Source: Spirochaetaceae bacterium (GTDB lineage: Bacteria; Spirochaetota; Spirochaetia; Treponematales; Breznakiellaceae). From it: DNA of 6,922 nucleotides. Of the stretch, positions 5,950 to 6,922 are shown piece after piece. Each line of letters begins with the position of its first letter. The stretch's first letter is position 1. The stretch lies in contig JAIRMP010000229.1 in NCBI GenBank assembly GCA_031258615.1, positions 1 to 6,922 of the forward strand, given 5' to 3'. The notes beneath the pieces were generated by a model. The model saw only the letters and a program-made list of their open reading frames with translations. It did no database searches and was not told where the DNA came from. A program made the position numbers and the translations under genes.

Positions 5950-6123
5950 TTTTCATTCGCAAGGAATCAGTCAAGGCTCCCCGGCACATTCCTGTTTCTG
6001 CATTACCATTTAAAATTCTTCTTTGCCTCATGCTTTCGAATTGACCGCGCCAGCCGCACTCGTTGCATCTACCTCTGCTCTGTCACCTTTTAACCGTTTG
6101 GTCAAAGAATTTGTTAAATCGAC
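5950..6123. other. Intergenic gap, no gene seen
   Basis: This is the junction where GC-rich sequence changes to AT-rich sequence. I see no convincing terminator after the DUF815 gene. A minus-strand stretch reads a short, plausible-looking peptide tail (TNSLTKRLKGDRAEVDATSA, then a stop near 6030). It lacks a start and any recognisable domain. Confidence 0.5.
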
Positions 6124-6152
6124 TTGAAAAAAATGGAAATATGTTGTACGAT
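6124..6152 (+). promoter_or_regulatory. Possible promoter for the DUF4160/DUF2442 module
   Basis: TTGAAA (6124-6129), exactly 17 bases, then TACGAT (6147-6152) fits a sigma-70 promoter. Transcription would begin at about 6159, right at the DUF4160 ATG, implying a leaderless or almost leaderless message. Confidence 0.4.
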
Positions 6153-6158
6153 CAAGAC

Positions 6159-6351
6159 ATGCCTACAATTTCAATGTTTTATGGCATATTAATTATGATA
6201 TAAGGACCGTAGATAAATAGAAGGGGAAATTCCAAAAGAAAAAGAAAAATTAGTTTCAGCATGGATAATTTTACATTAGGATGATTTGTTGGCAAATTGG
6301 GAATTAGCCCAAAATGGTGAAGCGCCATATAATATTGATCCATTAAAATGA
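6159..6351 (+). pseudogene. Broken DUF4160 gene
   Basis: ATG 6159 begins MPTISMFYGILIMI, the classic DUF4160 start, and then meets TAA at 6201. One frame over (as if one T was lost near 6200) the reading resumes as KDRR, then a stop at 6214-6216, then IEGEIPKEKEKLVSAWIILH, a TAG at 6277-6279 where relatives usually have Gln, then DDLLANWELAQNGEAPYNID and PLK, ending TGA 6349-6351. Between KDRR and IEGE about 20 codons found in relatives, including the HxHAxY-type core, are missing. So there is a frameshift, an internal deletion and two stops: the gene is dead. DUF4160 proteins are small and often sit next to DUF2442, as here; the pair is regarded as toxin-antitoxin-like. Confidence 0.8.
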
Positions 6352-6365
6352 GGCCCGGGGAAGCA

Positions 6366-6605
6366 ATGTATTTGTCAGTGATAAAAGTCAAACCATTAAA
6401 AGATTATGAAGTAGAACTCACCTTTGAAAATAATGAGGTTAAAATATTTGACGTAAGAAGTTATCTGGAAACCGGAATATTCAGGAAACTGAAGGACAAA
6501 AAATTATTTAATCAAGTAAAAATATCATTTGACAGTATTGAATGGCCCGGCGGAATAGATTTAGACCCGGAAATACTATATAAGAAAAGCAAAACTGTTT
6601 TGTAA
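6366..6605 (+). CDS. DUF2442 domain protein
   Basis: A small 79-residue protein starting at ATG 6366 (MYLSVIKVKPLKDYEVELTF). GGGGAAG (6357-6363) lies just ahead, rather close. An in-frame ATG at 6348 overlaps the DUF4160 stop (ATGA) and would add MRPGEA; I prefer 6366 because the family typically begins at this point. The sequence shows the usual DUF2442 pattern: a beta strand with LTFENNEVKIFDVRSYL, then FRKLKDKKLFNQVKIS, then IEWPGGIDLDPEILY. It appears intact while its usual partner upstream is a pseudogene, leaving it an orphan. It is AT-rich compared with the copA and DUF815 regions, suggesting acquisition. Function is unproven; an antitoxin-like or DNA-binding role is inferred only from the pairing. 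Confidence 0.88.
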   Translation: MYLSVIKVKPLKDYEVELTFENNEVKIFDVRSYLETGIFRKLKDKKLFNQVKISFDSIEWPGGIDLDPEILYKKSKTVL

Positions 6606-6635
6606 AGGCCCCAACCTCACCTGATGGGATGCAGG

Positions 6636-6920
6636 TTATGCCGTTCCGCGTATTGAGTGTGCCGCAGGCATAGACATCCGTCTAGCTCTGTAACTAACCG
6701 AACAATGGCGGCTGGCTGTGGGGCCCCCCCCCCCCGACACCGCGCGCGGCGCTGGTGTGGGGTGCCGGAACCCGGAGGGGTGGGGGGGCGCCCGTGCCAA
6801 GGTGGCAAGCGCGAAGGTGGCAAAACGGCGGGCAAAGCATAGGGTCAGAGCGGATGGAGAGAGCGCGTCCTCCGCCTCCCTGATACGCCTCTCGTTGGCG
6901 CCGGAACGCCGGTAGCGGTC
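6636..6920 (-). CDS. Possible 3' end of a minus-strand gene entering from beyond the window
   Basis: From the right edge the minus strand reads DRYRRSGANERRIREAEDAL, a charged, protein-like, helical sequence. It is followed by SPSALTLCFARRFATFALAT and then Pro/Gly-rich translation of repeats, including the 12-C run, to TAA at 6638-6636. Only the first ~21 codons look like genuine protein. The rest resembles repeat DNA that may have replaced the original C-terminus. The family is not recognisable, and the call could be wrong. Confidence 0.25.
   Translation of the reverse strand, partial: DRYRRSGANERRIREAEDALSPSALTLCFARRFATFALATLARAPPHPSGFRHPTPAPRAVSGGGGPTASRHCSVSYRARRMSMPAAHSIRGTA
6724..6735. 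repeat. Homopolymer tract of 12 C
   Basis: Twelve consecutive C follow GGGG (6720-6723). Such tracts are prone to slippage. Here it lies in the possible minus-strand frame and in no gene I can support. Confidence 0.9.
6799..6828. repeat. Two 15-bp tandem units
   Basis: AAGGTGGCAAGCGCG (6799-6813) and AAGGTGGCAAAACGG (6814-6828) share their first ten bases. On the minus strand this gives FATFALAT-like pentapeptide periodicity. It may be the edge of a second minisatellite family. Confidence 0.55.
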
Positions 6921-6922
6921 TT

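Larger units (their letters stand above)
6606..6922. other. GC-rich repeat-bearing tail without an intact gene
   Basis: There is no convincing complete coding region. The stretch holds a 12-C run, G-rich blocks (seven G at 6782-6788) and a short 15-base tandem. All + strand frames read as low-complexity Arg/Gly/Pro peptides. A minus-strand frame stays open from the window edge to a TAA at 6638-6636, described separately. Confidence 0.6.

Noticed and set aside
5950..6123. Minus-strand peptide tail ending near 6030
   Set aside because: It has no start codon context, no recognisable domain and is too short to support.
6657..6915. Short + strand frames in the GC-rich tail
   Set aside because: Arg/Gly/Pro-rich low-complexity translations of homopolymers and repeats without ribosome binding sites.

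Overview
The window looks like bacterial chromosome from a GC-rich host. A spirochaete of the Treponema group is my best guess. It rests on the lipoprotein and outer-membrane style of two gene remnants, on the stand-alone FtrD-like/CopA pair, on a DksA-like zinc-finger protein, and on many small palindromic and tandem repeats that read as short peptides in several frames. This placement is inference; there is no rRNA or other decisive marker. All intact genes are on the + strand.

Layout. Positions 1-342 are non-coding: a near-perfect 18-bp inverted repeat (111-151), what looks like the last ~22 codons of a minus-strand outer-membrane protein (154-225), and a palindromic repeat (227-262). Positions 343-3408 are a two-gene operon: an exported FtrD-like (DUF2318) five-cysteine protein, then, 3 bases later, a P1B-1 copper-exporting ATPase (copA). 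CopA carries two in-frame palindromic inserts, one between the P and N domains and one just before the hinge motif GDGIND. Positions 3409-3598 hold two more copies of the palindromic repeat and a strong GC hairpin.

Positions 3599-4181 are a decayed lipoprotein gene. Its signal peptide is split by two apparent homopolymer slips, and its 3' part runs into a 21-bp tandem array (3935-4144, ten units) whose core unit is open in five of six frames. A good sigma-70 type promoter just after the array drives a DksA/TraR zinc-finger gene (4226-4582) and, 14 bases on, a DUF815 AAA-type ATPase (4597-5949). The segment 6159-6605 is AT-rich and probably acquired: a DUF4160 pseudogene followed by an intact DUF2442 gene, a pair of the kind often seen as toxin-antitoxin-like modules. 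The last 317 bases are very GC-rich and repeat-bearing with a 12-C run, and perhaps the 3' end of a minus-strand gene entering from outside.

The strongest theme is genome plasticity by small elements. Palindromes sit around and inside copA, and a minisatellite stands where a lipoprotein lost its 3' half. The in-frame palindromic inserts in an otherwise complete essential-motif enzyme, reminiscent of Rickettsia palindromic elements, are the best candidate for something under-described. The metal operon (Cu+ export plus a cysteine-rich, possibly metal- or redox-active exported protein) and the DksA-like/DUF815 pair are the working genes.
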